9,031 nucleotides of DNA, from the NCBI GenBank assembly GCA_913056375.1, contig CAJXNF010000087.1, positions 1-9,031 on the forward strand, read 5' to 3'. Below, piece by piece: positions 1 through 6,044 of the stretch. Both the position numbers and the translations under genes were made by a program. The notes beneath the pieces were generated by a model. The model was not told where the DNA came from, ran no database searches, and saw nothing but the letters and a program-made list of their open reading frames with translations. This DNA is from an uncultured Pseudomonadota bacterium (GTDB lineage Bacteria; SAR324; NAC60-12). Each line of letters starts with the position of its first letter. Position 1 is the first letter of the stretch.

Positions 1-738
1 TATATTCATGTCATCAAATTTTTCAATCGCAGCATCTGTGGTTCCGCCAGGCGACGTTACTCTTTGACGAAGCGTTCCTGGAGATTCTCCACTATGCAAC
101 CATAGTTGCGCAGAACCAAAGATCGTTTGTTGGACGAGTTGACTGGCTTCTGATTCGGAAAATCCCAATTCCATAGCCGCCTTGACCATTTGCTCTCCTA
201 GATAAAACAGGTAGGCAGGCCCACTACCTGAAATGGCGGTAGCAGCATCAATCATAGTCTCGCTCTGTACTTCGAAACACTTGCCACAAGAATCGAGTAG
301 CCGCTTGACAAGTACTTTCTCCGTCGAATTGACTTCTTTAGCAGCATGAAAGACTGACATGCCCTGTGCTAGCTGTGCAGGAGTGTTAGGCATGATTCTG
401 ACCACCTTAGTGTGATCACTTAGCCGTTGAAGTGAATCTATGGAGGTCCCAGCGAGAATTGAAAGCAGGAGTTGATGTGAGTGAAGATGATCACGAAGAT
501 TGGTGAGAACCTCCCTTGAGATTTGAGGCTTGATAGCCAACAGGATTAAATCAAAGTTTTCAGATAGATCATCAAACTGATTGGATGTAGCGCAGGAGAG
601 TTGATTTCCAAGATTTTCACGCTTTTCTTGATCGGGTTCGATCAATAGTAGATTTTTAGGGAGCACTAGTTCTGCCTGAATGACCGCAGTTGCGATCGCA
701 CCCCCCATGTTGCCAGCTCCAATAACCGCTAATTTCAT
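1..738 (-). CDS. proC: Pyrroline-5-carboxylate reductase ProC (3' end outside window)
   Basis: Predicted to catalyse the last step of proline synthesis, NAD(P)H-dependent reduction of 1-pyrroline-5-carboxylate to L-proline, in the cytoplasm. The visible part is 246 codons, open to the window edge. The start is an N-terminal Rossmann fold with the dinucleotide motif GAGNMG at residues 7-12. LLAIKPQ at 66-72 and the segment VRIMPNTPA at 113-121 are typical of the family. The C-terminal dimerisation and catalytic domain includes AISGSGPAY at 168-176 and the P5CR signature VTSPGGTT at 227-234. Family members are about 265-280 residues, so roughly 20-30 residues are missing. The ATG at 738 is preceded by only a weak purine stretch (GAAAG). 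It lies 169 bases downstream of the rel stop on the same strand, so it could share that transcript or use its own promoter. Identification is secure. Confidence 0.96.
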   Translation of the reverse strand, partial: MKLAVIGAGNMGGAIATAVIQAELVLPKNLLLIEPDQEKRENLGNQLSCATSNQFDDLSENFDLILLAIKPQISREVLTNLRDHLHSHQLLLSILAGTSIDSLQRLSDHTKVVRIMPNTPAQLAQGMSVFHAAKEVNSTEKVLVKRLLDSCGKCFEVQSETMIDAATAISGSGPAYLFYLGEQMVKAAMELGFSESEASQLVQQTIFGSAQLWLHSGESPGTLRQRVTSPGGTTDAAIEKFDDMNI

Positions 739-778
739 ACTAGTCTTTCACTGCAAATGTACTTAGCAAACCTTCAAA

Positions 779-800
779 ATTATGTGTGGACCCACATAAT
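779..800. repeat. Inverted repeat ahead of proC (operator or weak terminator)
   Basis: An 8-base perfect inverted repeat, ATTATGTG and CACATAAT, is separated by 6 bases. A second register inside it, TGTGG-AC-CCACA at 785-796, is also symmetric. On the minus strand the right arm runs into a short T run (AATTTT). It lies about 40 bases upstream of the proC start, between rel and proC. It could be an operator-like site for a dimeric regulator, or a weak intrinsic terminator of the Nudix-rel transcript. The stem has only three G-C pairs, so it would be weak as a terminator. The symmetry is plain in the sequence; the role is inference. Confidence 0.35.
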
Positions 801-873
801 AGTCCAGTGAAAAGCCAGGTATGTTTAGTCTGAGGTAGTCGAACAGAAAAACTGATTAGTAGCTTGAATTCGG

Positions 874-901
874 AAGATATGAGTGGGGAATGAACTGACA
901 A
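874..901 (-). promoter_or_regulatory. Candidate sigma-70 promoter for proC
   Basis: On the minus strand TTGTCA (896-901, 5 of 6 to the -35 consensus) is followed after 16 bases by TATCTT (874-879, 4 of 6 to the -10 consensus). It begins just after the rel stop codon and would give a leader of about 130 bases that includes the inverted repeat at 779-800. Such matches occur by chance, so this is a weak call. Confidence 0.2.
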
Positions 902-907
902 TCTAGA

Positions 908-2779
908 TTAAGCAAACTCAATCCAGTTGACGGCAAGCAGTTGATCATTTTCAAGATGACTAGCTGATTCACAGTTTTTTCTGTGTATCTTGATCATTCG
1001 GTTTTTCGAAATATACCCAATAATTTCATCGCCTGGAACTGGTTTGCAGCAACCTGCTAAAGAAGTAGCCGCTTCGTCTAATCCCTCGACACCAACATGA
1101 AATTTCCCAGGAATAAAATGTTTCTGGATGCTTGAAAGCGTTTTCTCGTTCTTGGGTTGAATTATTGGTAAAGCGGCAGGCTCATTAGGTGCGTCCACAA
1201 ACCACTGTAGTATTTCCTGTGAGCGCAGAGAGCCTTGCCCGATGCAATTTAGAACGTGCTCAAAGGATTGAGATTTACGCTGCTGACATTCATTTTCTAA
1301 TCGGTTTTCCCGCACCATCCGATTCAAATTTAACCCTGCCTGCCGAAAATCTTTTTCTAAAACACTCCACGCATCACGACGGAATTCTTCACGTTTCTGA
1401 AGGTTGATAAATTGCCTAATTTTGTTGCGAGCTTTGTGGGTTTTTACGAAATTCAACCATTCCTTGGTCGGATTTTGGCGAGAAGAAGTCAGAATCTCAA
1501 CACAGTCCCCATTTTCAAGTTGGGTATCAATTTTACTGATGTTGTTGTTGATTTTTACTCCCGAGATCTGGTTCCCAATATCCGTGTGGATGTGGTAAGC
1601 AAAATCAACAGGTGAAGCACCTTTGGGTAGTTCAAGAATATCTCCTTGAGGAGTCATCGGATAAACGCATTGAAGAGTCTGGTCAAGCTTCTTGAATGAC
1701 TTATTTAGATCAGCTTTTACCGCAGAACGACGGTGGGTTTCTTTATAGAGCCAGTGCGCAGCAATCCCAAATTCAGCAACAGCATGCATTTCATGCGTGC
1801 GAATTTGGATTTCCACGTCATCTCCCTCTGATGTGGTTACGGTGGTGTGCAGGGATTGATAGCCATTGGGCTTCGGTTGTGTGATGTAGTCTTTGAAGCG
1901 ATCTTCGTTATGAGGCCATTGCTCGTGAATATAGCTCAGTGCGGCATAGCAATCAGCAACGTCGTCAAGCAAGATTCGAAGTGCTATCAAATCTTGGATT
2001 CGCTCAAATTGTTGATCAACTTTTTGAAGTTTCTCATGGATCGAATAGAAGCGCTTGTAGCGCCCATAAACTTGGTGATTGAGGCCTGCTTTGCGTAGGG
2101 TCTGGCGAATTTGGCGAGACATGGACTCTACCAGTGCCGATCTTTCATTTCTTTTTTTCGCAACCAGCTTCTTCAATTGATAGTACTGATCAGGCTCCAG
2201 TATCTGAAAAGCGTGGTCCTCTAATTCTGCTTTAATCCAGAAAATTCCTAGTCTATTTGCGAGGGGCGCATAAACGTGGAGAGATTGTTTTGCAACGAGA
2301 TCACGATGTGATTCTGGCAAGTCCTCAAATTGCTGAATTCGGTGCAGGCGAATCAGTAACAAAGCCATCATCAACGAGAAATTCCCACACATCGCGTAGA
2401 TTAGATCTCTGGCTCGAATCAGGTGTTTTTCTGTCTCCATCTTGAAAGATAGACCATCTATCTGGCGGAGTCTTAAAAATATTTCGTAAGCATTCGGATG
2501 ACAGAGTTGCTGAGTCATTCGGTCAGGCAAATCTGTGTAGTAGGGAAAGAGGTATAGAAGCAACCCAGCCTGAAGTTCATCGCTTGATTGACAAACTTGT
2601 GAGAGGCGGTTCAACAGATTGTTCAAATGATTCAACCGATCTGATCCCAATTGTTCTGAAGTCAAGAGGAACCCCAGTTCTGACAAGGCAACAGGCTCTG
2701 CAAACGGCCTAGCCTCCCAGAAATTACTTGGGTTTAGAACCTCAGAATATTTGGTTTGGATTAAGTTCGGTTCAATCAT
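908..2779 (-). CDS. relA: RelA/SpoT-family (p)ppGpp synthetase, HD-dead, lacking ACT domain
   Basis: Predicted to transfer pyrophosphate from ATP to GTP or GDP to make the alarmone (p)ppGpp during the stringent response. Domain order: degenerate HD domain (about 40-175), synthetase (about 230-345), TGS (about 372-432), helical region, CCHC zinc-finger-like domain (C577, C578, H599, C603). Synthetase residues are intact: GRYKRFYSI at 239-247, D263 in DLIALR, RFKD at 294-297, PKPNGYQSLH at 302-311 and E323 in EIQIRT. The HD site is lost: the expected HD and ED pairs read LY and PY near 75-80, and the usual ADRLHN reads LIRLHR at 141-146. The protein is 623 residues against about 700-750 usual, ending just after the zinc finger with no ACT/RRM domain. 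Its ATG overlaps the Nudix stop (ATGA), so translation is probably coupled. The family call is certain; synthetase-only activity is inference. Confidence 0.95.
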   Translation of the reverse strand: MIEPNLIQTKYSEVLNPSNFWEARPFAEPVALSELGFLLTSEQLGSDRLNHLNNLLNRLSQVCQSSDELQAGLLLYLFPYYTDLPDRMTQQLCHPNAYEIFLRLRQIDGLSFKMETEKHLIRARDLIYAMCGNFSLMMALLLIRLHRIQQFEDLPESHRDLVAKQSLHVYAPLANRLGIFWIKAELEDHAFQILEPDQYYQLKKLVAKKRNERSALVESMSRQIRQTLRKAGLNHQVYGRYKRFYSIHEKLQKVDQQFERIQDLIALRILLDDVADCYAALSYIHEQWPHNEDRFKDYITQPKPNGYQSLHTTVTTSEGDDVEIQIRTHEMHAVAEFGIAAHWLYKETHRRSAVKADLNKSFKKLDQTLQCVYPMTPQGDILELPKGASPVDFAYHIHTDIGNQISGVKINNNISKIDTQLENGDCVEILTSSRQNPTKEWLNFVKTHKARNKIRQFINLQKREEFRRDAWSVLEKDFRQAGLNLNRMVRENRLENECQQRKSQSFEHVLNCIGQGSLRSQEILQWFVDAPNEPAALPIIQPKNEKTLSSIQKHFIPGKFHVGVEGLDEAATSLAGCCKPVPGDEIIGYISKNRMIKIHRKNCESASHLENDQLLAVNWIEFA

Positions 2780-3360
2780 TCTTCCGAAGATGGAAACAAA
2801 TCTTTGAAATAAGCAAAAAGTTTTATGTCCACATGTGAGGTCCTCATCTCCTTCTTTTTCATTAGATTGGAAATTTCAGAAGGCTCCACCACATAGACAT
2901 CTAAAAATTCGCCCGGCTCTGAGTGTGGTTGGGGAGATTTATTAGTGGGTAAGTTTTCATCAACATCAACGAACACGAAACGACAAGCCTCGCCAAGCAT
3001 ACCAGGAGATGAATACATAGGCTCTGTTACTCTTCTGACAACACCCTGATAGCCGGTCTCTTCACTCAATTCTCGAAGGGCGGCTTCTGCAGGAGTCTCG
3101 CCAGAATCGACTAAACCTGCCGGAAACTCTAAAACATACCCTCCGGTTGGGGGGCGAAATTGACGAACTAGGATGTATTTCCCACTTGGCTGAAGCTGCG
3201 CAACGATGATCGCAGCTTCGTTCCGAGATCTTCGATGAACTGCCTCCCAACTGCGACGCTGACCGGCTTCATCCTCGTAGTTGATCTCTGTAAATTCCAA
3301 CCAATTAGTAAGGTGCTTCGACTCTTCGTGGAGAATTTTACTGCGGTGGAGTGGTGGCAT
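2776..3360 (-). CDS. Nudix hydrolase, NUDT5/ADP-ribose pyrophosphatase-like
   Basis: A 194-residue Nudix pyrophosphohydrolase, probably hydrolysing ADP-ribose or related ADP-sugars to AMP and sugar phosphate in the cytoplasm. The Nudix box GX5EX7REUXEEXG is complete at residues 82-103: G82, E88, R96, E97, E100, E101, G103. The N-terminal beta region (WLEFTEINY, then RSWEAVHRRSR) and the stretch VRQFRPPTGGYVLEFPAGL at 65-83 closely resemble eukaryotic NUDT5/YSA1, more than E. coli NudF. I chose the ATG at 3360 because AGGAAGG sits just upstream; an in-frame ATG at 3381 would add 7 residues but has no ribosome site and would lie only about 15 bases from the candidate promoter. It is the first gene of the Nudix-rel pair and overlaps rel by 4 bases. 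The substrate is uncertain; (p)ppGpp hydrolysis is a speculative alternative suggested by the context. Confidence 0.93.
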   Translation of the reverse strand: MPPLHRSKILHEESKHLTNWLEFTEINYEDEAGQRRSWEAVHRRSRNEAAIIVAQLQPSGKYILVRQFRPPTGGYVLEFPAGLVDSGETPAEAALRELSEETGYQGVVRRVTEPMYSSPGMLGEACRFVFVDVDENLPTNKSPQPHSEPGEFLDVYVVEPSEISNLMKKKEMRTSHVDIKLFAYFKDLFPSSEE

Positions 3361-3362
3361 TA

Positions 3363-3369
3363 CCTTCCT
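3363..3369 (-). promoter_or_regulatory. Ribosome binding site deciding the Nudix start
   Basis: On the minus strand AGGAAGG precedes the ATG at 3360, with AGGA 5 bases from the start codon. The alternative ATG at 3381 has only TTACAATGG upstream and no purine-rich site. This is the strongest Shine-Dalgarno sequence in the window. Confidence 0.7.
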
Positions 3370-3402
3370 GGCTGGTGACATCCATTGTAAGAATTTTGGA
3401 AA

Positions 3403-3430
3403 ACAATAATTTTTTTATCATCTAAGTCAA
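3403..3430 (-). promoter_or_regulatory. Candidate sigma-70 promoter for the Nudix-rel transcript
   Basis: On the minus strand TTGACT (3425-3430, 5 of 6 to consensus) is followed after 16 bases by TATTGT (3403-3408, 4 of 6), with an A7 run in the spacer. Initiation would fall near 3396, giving a leader of about 36 bases to the ATG at 3360, with the ribosome site inside it. Position and match are good, but no experiment supports it. Confidence 0.4.
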
Positions 3431-3656
3431 TGCGACTCCAGATTTTTCGATAAGATTTGGAAACTTTTTAAACAAATACAATTCAACAAAAATTACCAGG
3501 AGTGCTTAATTCTTGATCATTCCTATCAATTTCTAGTCTCAATAAAGCAATCATCCAATCAACATCTGAAAAAAATCCTGTTCAATAAAGAAGACTCCGG
3601 TGTCTCCTTTGCAGTGGAGGGTTTGAATCAGTTTTCAACAGGAGTTTAAATTCTTC

Positions 3657-3661
3657 AGGGA
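3657..3661 (+). promoter_or_regulatory. Ribosome binding site of murA
   Basis: AGGGA ends 6 bases before the ATG at 3668. The next in-frame ATG, at 3689, has no purine-rich site, so this sequence favours the 3668 start and the 437-residue protein. Confidence 0.6.
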
Positions 3662-3667
3662 TGAAGC

Positions 3668-4981
3668 ATGGGATATGACGAATTTGAAATGAAATCTAAC
3701 GAGAAATTCATTGTGCAGGGAGGGAACTCCCTTCGCGGTGAAATCACACCTTCGGGAAATAAAAACGAAGCCCTTCCAGTACTGGCAGCAGTTTTACTGA
3801 CAGAGGAGCCTGTCATTCTGCACAACGTACCAGACATTGCCGACATTCGATCAATGATGGATCTGCTTGAGAGCTTGGGGGTCATCATTGAAGAAATTGG
3901 TCCTCATTCGTTGCGTTTTGAGTCTCGTCAACTAACTCATTGTGATCCTGATACTGCTGCAGCCCGTGAAATCCGGGGATCATTCCTGTTAGCTGGGCCG
4001 ATGCTCGCCCGTTACGGTTGTATCCGCCTCCCTGCACCTGGTGGTGACCGGATTGGAATGCGCCCAGTGCAAACCCATCTTCTTGCTCTAAGACAATTAG
4101 GAGCGCAGATTGAACTGGATTCAGAGGGTCAGTATGTGATGCAAACAGATCGACTCTGTGGAACATCAATTTACCTAGATGAAGCCAGTGTAATGGCTAC
4201 AGAGAACGCGATCATGGCTGCTGTGATGGCCTGGGGTAGAACAACAATCTACAATGCGGCATGCGAACCCCACGTTCAGGGTTTGTGCAGATGCCTGTTG
4301 AAGATGGGCGCACACATTACAGGTATTGGTAGTAATTTATTGACCATAGATGGGTGTGTTCGCTTGCATGGTGCTGAATATACTATTCAGCCTGACCACA
4401 CTGAGGTTGGCTCATTCATCGGTCTGGCTGCTGTCACAGGCAGTGAACTAAAGATCAGAAATGCGGGCGTTGATCAGTTGAAAATGATCAGGATGATGTT
4501 TGAAAGACTGGGGGTGGCTACAAATATTGAAGGTGATGATTTAATGATTCCAGCAGAACAGTCTTTGAGAATCAATCAGGAATCCCCCGGGATTCCCAAG
4601 ATTGATGATGCCCCGTGGCCAGGATTTCCCGCAGACCTGACAAGCATCATGACGGTCGTGGCTACGCAATGTAAAGGAACGGTTCTGATTTTCGAAAAGA
4701 TGTTTGAAAGCAGACTCTTCTGGGTAGACAAGTTGATCTCAATGGGAGCTCAAATCCTCCTCTGTGATCCTCATCGCGCTGTTGTTTCAGGACCGTCCAA
4801 ACTTCAAGGAATGCCTGTCTCGTCTCCAGATATTCGAGCTGGAATGGCGCTGTTGATTGCCGCACTTTGTGCCAAAGGTGAGAGCATCATCCAAAATGTT
4901 CATCAAATTGATCGGGGCTACGAGAGAATTGACGAACGCTTACGTAGACTCGGAGCAGATATTCAGAGAGTGGATTATTAA
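3668..4981 (+). CDS. murA: UDP-N-acetylglucosamine 1-carboxyvinyltransferase MurA, Asp at the fosfomycin-target position
   Basis: Predicted to transfer enolpyruvate from phosphoenolpyruvate to UDP-GlcNAc, the first committed step of peptidoglycan synthesis, in the cytoplasm. The protein is 437 residues, slightly above the usual 415-430 because of an N-terminal extension of about 10 residues. EPSP-synthase-fold landmarks are present: SGNKNEALPVL at 29-39 (K32 and N33 match E. coli K22 and N23), R103 (R91), GFPADL around 319-324 with D323 as the D305 equivalent, R390 in DIRAG (R397), and the late segment HQIDRGYERIDERL. The loop that carries catalytic C115 in E. coli reads PGGDRIG, so cysteine is replaced by D127 (GAC at 4046-4048). 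Natural C-to-D MurA enzymes are active but fosfomycin resistant. It is a single gene, divergent from the Nudix-rel pair and convergent with ruvB. Confidence 0.96.
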   Translation: MGYDEFEMKSNEKFIVQGGNSLRGEITPSGNKNEALPVLAAVLLTEEPVILHNVPDIADIRSMMDLLESLGVIIEEIGPHSLRFESRQLTHCDPDTAAAREIRGSFLLAGPMLARYGCIRLPAPGGDRIGMRPVQTHLLALRQLGAQIELDSEGQYVMQTDRLCGTSIYLDEASVMATENAIMAAVMAWGRTTIYNAACEPHVQGLCRCLLKMGAHITGIGSNLLTIDGCVRLHGAEYTIQPDHTEVGSFIGLAAVTGSELKIRNAGVDQLKMIRMMFERLGVATNIEGDDLMIPAEQSLRINQESPGIPKIDDAPWPGFPADLTSIMTVVATQCKGTVLIFEKMFESRLFWVDKLISMGAQILLCDPHRAVVSGPSKLQGMPVSSPDIRAGMALLIAALCAKGESIIQNVHQIDRGYERIDERLRRLGADIQRVDY

Positions 4982-4994
4982 GGGAGAGAATAAT

Positions 4995-6032
4995 TCATCT
5001 GTTGGAAAAAAGAGGAAGTTGATCTTCTGATCGAATGTTCATCCCAAGATGCTCATAGGCTTGTCGGGTTACCATCCTGCCACGGGGTGTTCTTTGAAGA
5101 AATCCCTGCATCAGTAGGAAAGGTTCATACACTTCCTCAAGGGTGTCTTGTTCTTCAGAAACTGCAGCAGAGAGCGTGTTCAAACCAACAGGGCCACCAT
5201 CGTATTTTTCGATGATAGTGCGCAGAATGTGACAGTCCATTTGGTCCAACCCAAGCTCATCAATTCCCATCCTTGCCAAGCTCTTCTGGACCAGCGGCAG
5301 GGTGATCACTCCTCCTGTTTCTAAGTCCGCAAAATCCCGACATCGTCTTAACATCCGGTTTGCTATCCTTGGAGTGCCTCGAGATCTGGTGGCCAGTTCC
5401 ATCGCAGCTTCTTCTACGATTTCAATCTCGAGCAAAGCTGCAGCTCTAATGACGATCAGCTTCAGCTCTTCCGGAGTGTAGTATTCAAGCCGACATTGAA
5501 TGCCAAATCGATCTCTCAGGGGTGCACTCAATAATCCAGCACGAGTGGTTGCTCCAACGAGGGTGAATCTTGGTAGGTCTAATTTTACTGTTCTAGCTGC
5601 AGGACCCTCTCCAATGAGGATGTCCAAAGTAAAATCTTCCATTGCTGAATAAAGTACTTCCTCGACAACTCGATTCATTCGATGGATTTCATCAAGAAAT
5701 AGAACAGATCCTGGTTCCAAGTTGGTCAAAATTGCTGCTAGATCGCCCTGTCTTTCCACAACAGGACCTGAGGAGGACCTTAACGGAACTGCCAGTTCAT
5801 TCGCAAAAATATTGGCCAAAGTAGTTTTGCCTAATCCTGGAGGTCCGCTCAAAAGCACGTGATCCAGGGCTTGACCTCGCTTGCGAGCAGCATGAATGAA
5901 AACCCGCAGGTTCTCTTTTACTGTCGATTGACCAATATATTCACTGAGGCGGGTTGGTCGTAGGGATAAGTCCTGTGACTCACCATCCTGAATTTCTGGA
6001 GCAACAAGGCGGTCGGGATTATCGCTGTTCAA
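4995..6032 (-). CDS. ruvB: Holliday junction branch-migration ATPase RuvB
   Basis: A 345-residue AAA+ motor predicted to form hexameric rings that, with RuvA, drive branch migration of Holliday junctions in recombination and repair. It opens with the typical LRPTRLSEYIGQ region at 24-35. Walker A is GPPGLGKTT at 63-71, Walker B is LFLDEIHR at 111-118, sensor 1 is GATTRAG at 160-166, the arginine-finger region is LRDRFG at 172-177, and sensor 2 is GTPRIANR at 219-226. The C-terminal winged helix ends with the family block GFLQRTPRGR at 310-319. The length is normal. The start is TTG at 6032: the frame is closed by a stop 12 bases upstream and no ATG or GTG covers the conserved N-terminus. No clear Shine-Dalgarno sequence is present, so coupling to the upstream CDP-alcohol gene is likely. 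ruvA and ruvC are not adjacent. Confidence 0.96.
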   Translation of the reverse strand: MNSDNPDRLVAPEIQDGESQDLSLRPTRLSEYIGQSTVKENLRVFIHAARKRGQALDHVLLSGPPGLGKTTLANIFANELAVPLRSSSGPVVERQGDLAAILTNLEPGSVLFLDEIHRMNRVVEEVLYSAMEDFTLDILIGEGPAARTVKLDLPRFTLVGATTRAGLLSAPLRDRFGIQCRLEYYTPEELKLIVIRAAALLEIEIVEEAAMELATRSRGTPRIANRMLRRCRDFADLETGGVITLPLVQKSLARMGIDELGLDQMDCHILRTIIEKYDGGPVGLNTLSAAVSEEQDTLEEVYEPFLLMQGFLQRTPRGRMVTRQAYEHLGMNIRSEDQLPLFSNR

Positions 6033-6044
6033 AACTGAAAACCG

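Larger units (their letters stand above)
3382..3667. other. AT-rich divergent intergenic region between Nudix gene and murA
   Basis: This 286-base stretch separates divergently transcribed genes and must hold promoters for both the Nudix-rel and murA transcripts. The Nudix-side promoter candidate is at 3403-3430. I found no convincing -35/-10 pair for murA. An AGGAG at 3640-3644 lies too far from the murA ATG to serve it. No open reading frame, tRNA or convincing strong hairpin is visible. Confidence 0.6.

Noticed and set aside
1189..2445. Several plus-strand open frames of 60-85 codons inside rel
   Set aside because: They lie opposite a clearly coding gene with conserved domains and show no recognisable motif; they are shadows of rel.
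3592..3637. Possible hairpin or attenuator in the murA leader (CTCC and GGAG arms, TTGAA and TTCAA arms)
   Set aside because: Stems are only 4-5 base pairs with mismatched interiors and no T run follows; chance is a sufficient explanation.
3500..3640. Sigma-70 promoter for murA (TTGATC at 3513, TTGCAG at 3609)
   Set aside because: Neither hexamer has an acceptable -10 box at 16-18 bases downstream.
3661..3678. Five-codon leader-like frame (ATG AAG CAT GGG ATA TGA) overlapping the murA start
   Set aside because: Its ATG overlaps the AGGGA ribosome site of murA, it has no site of its own, and no regulatory codons or paired hairpins are seen.
3655..4169. Minus-strand open frames overlapping the 5' part of murA
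   Set aside because: murA is unmistakable in the other strand across this stretch; the antisense translations are low-complexity shadows without motifs.
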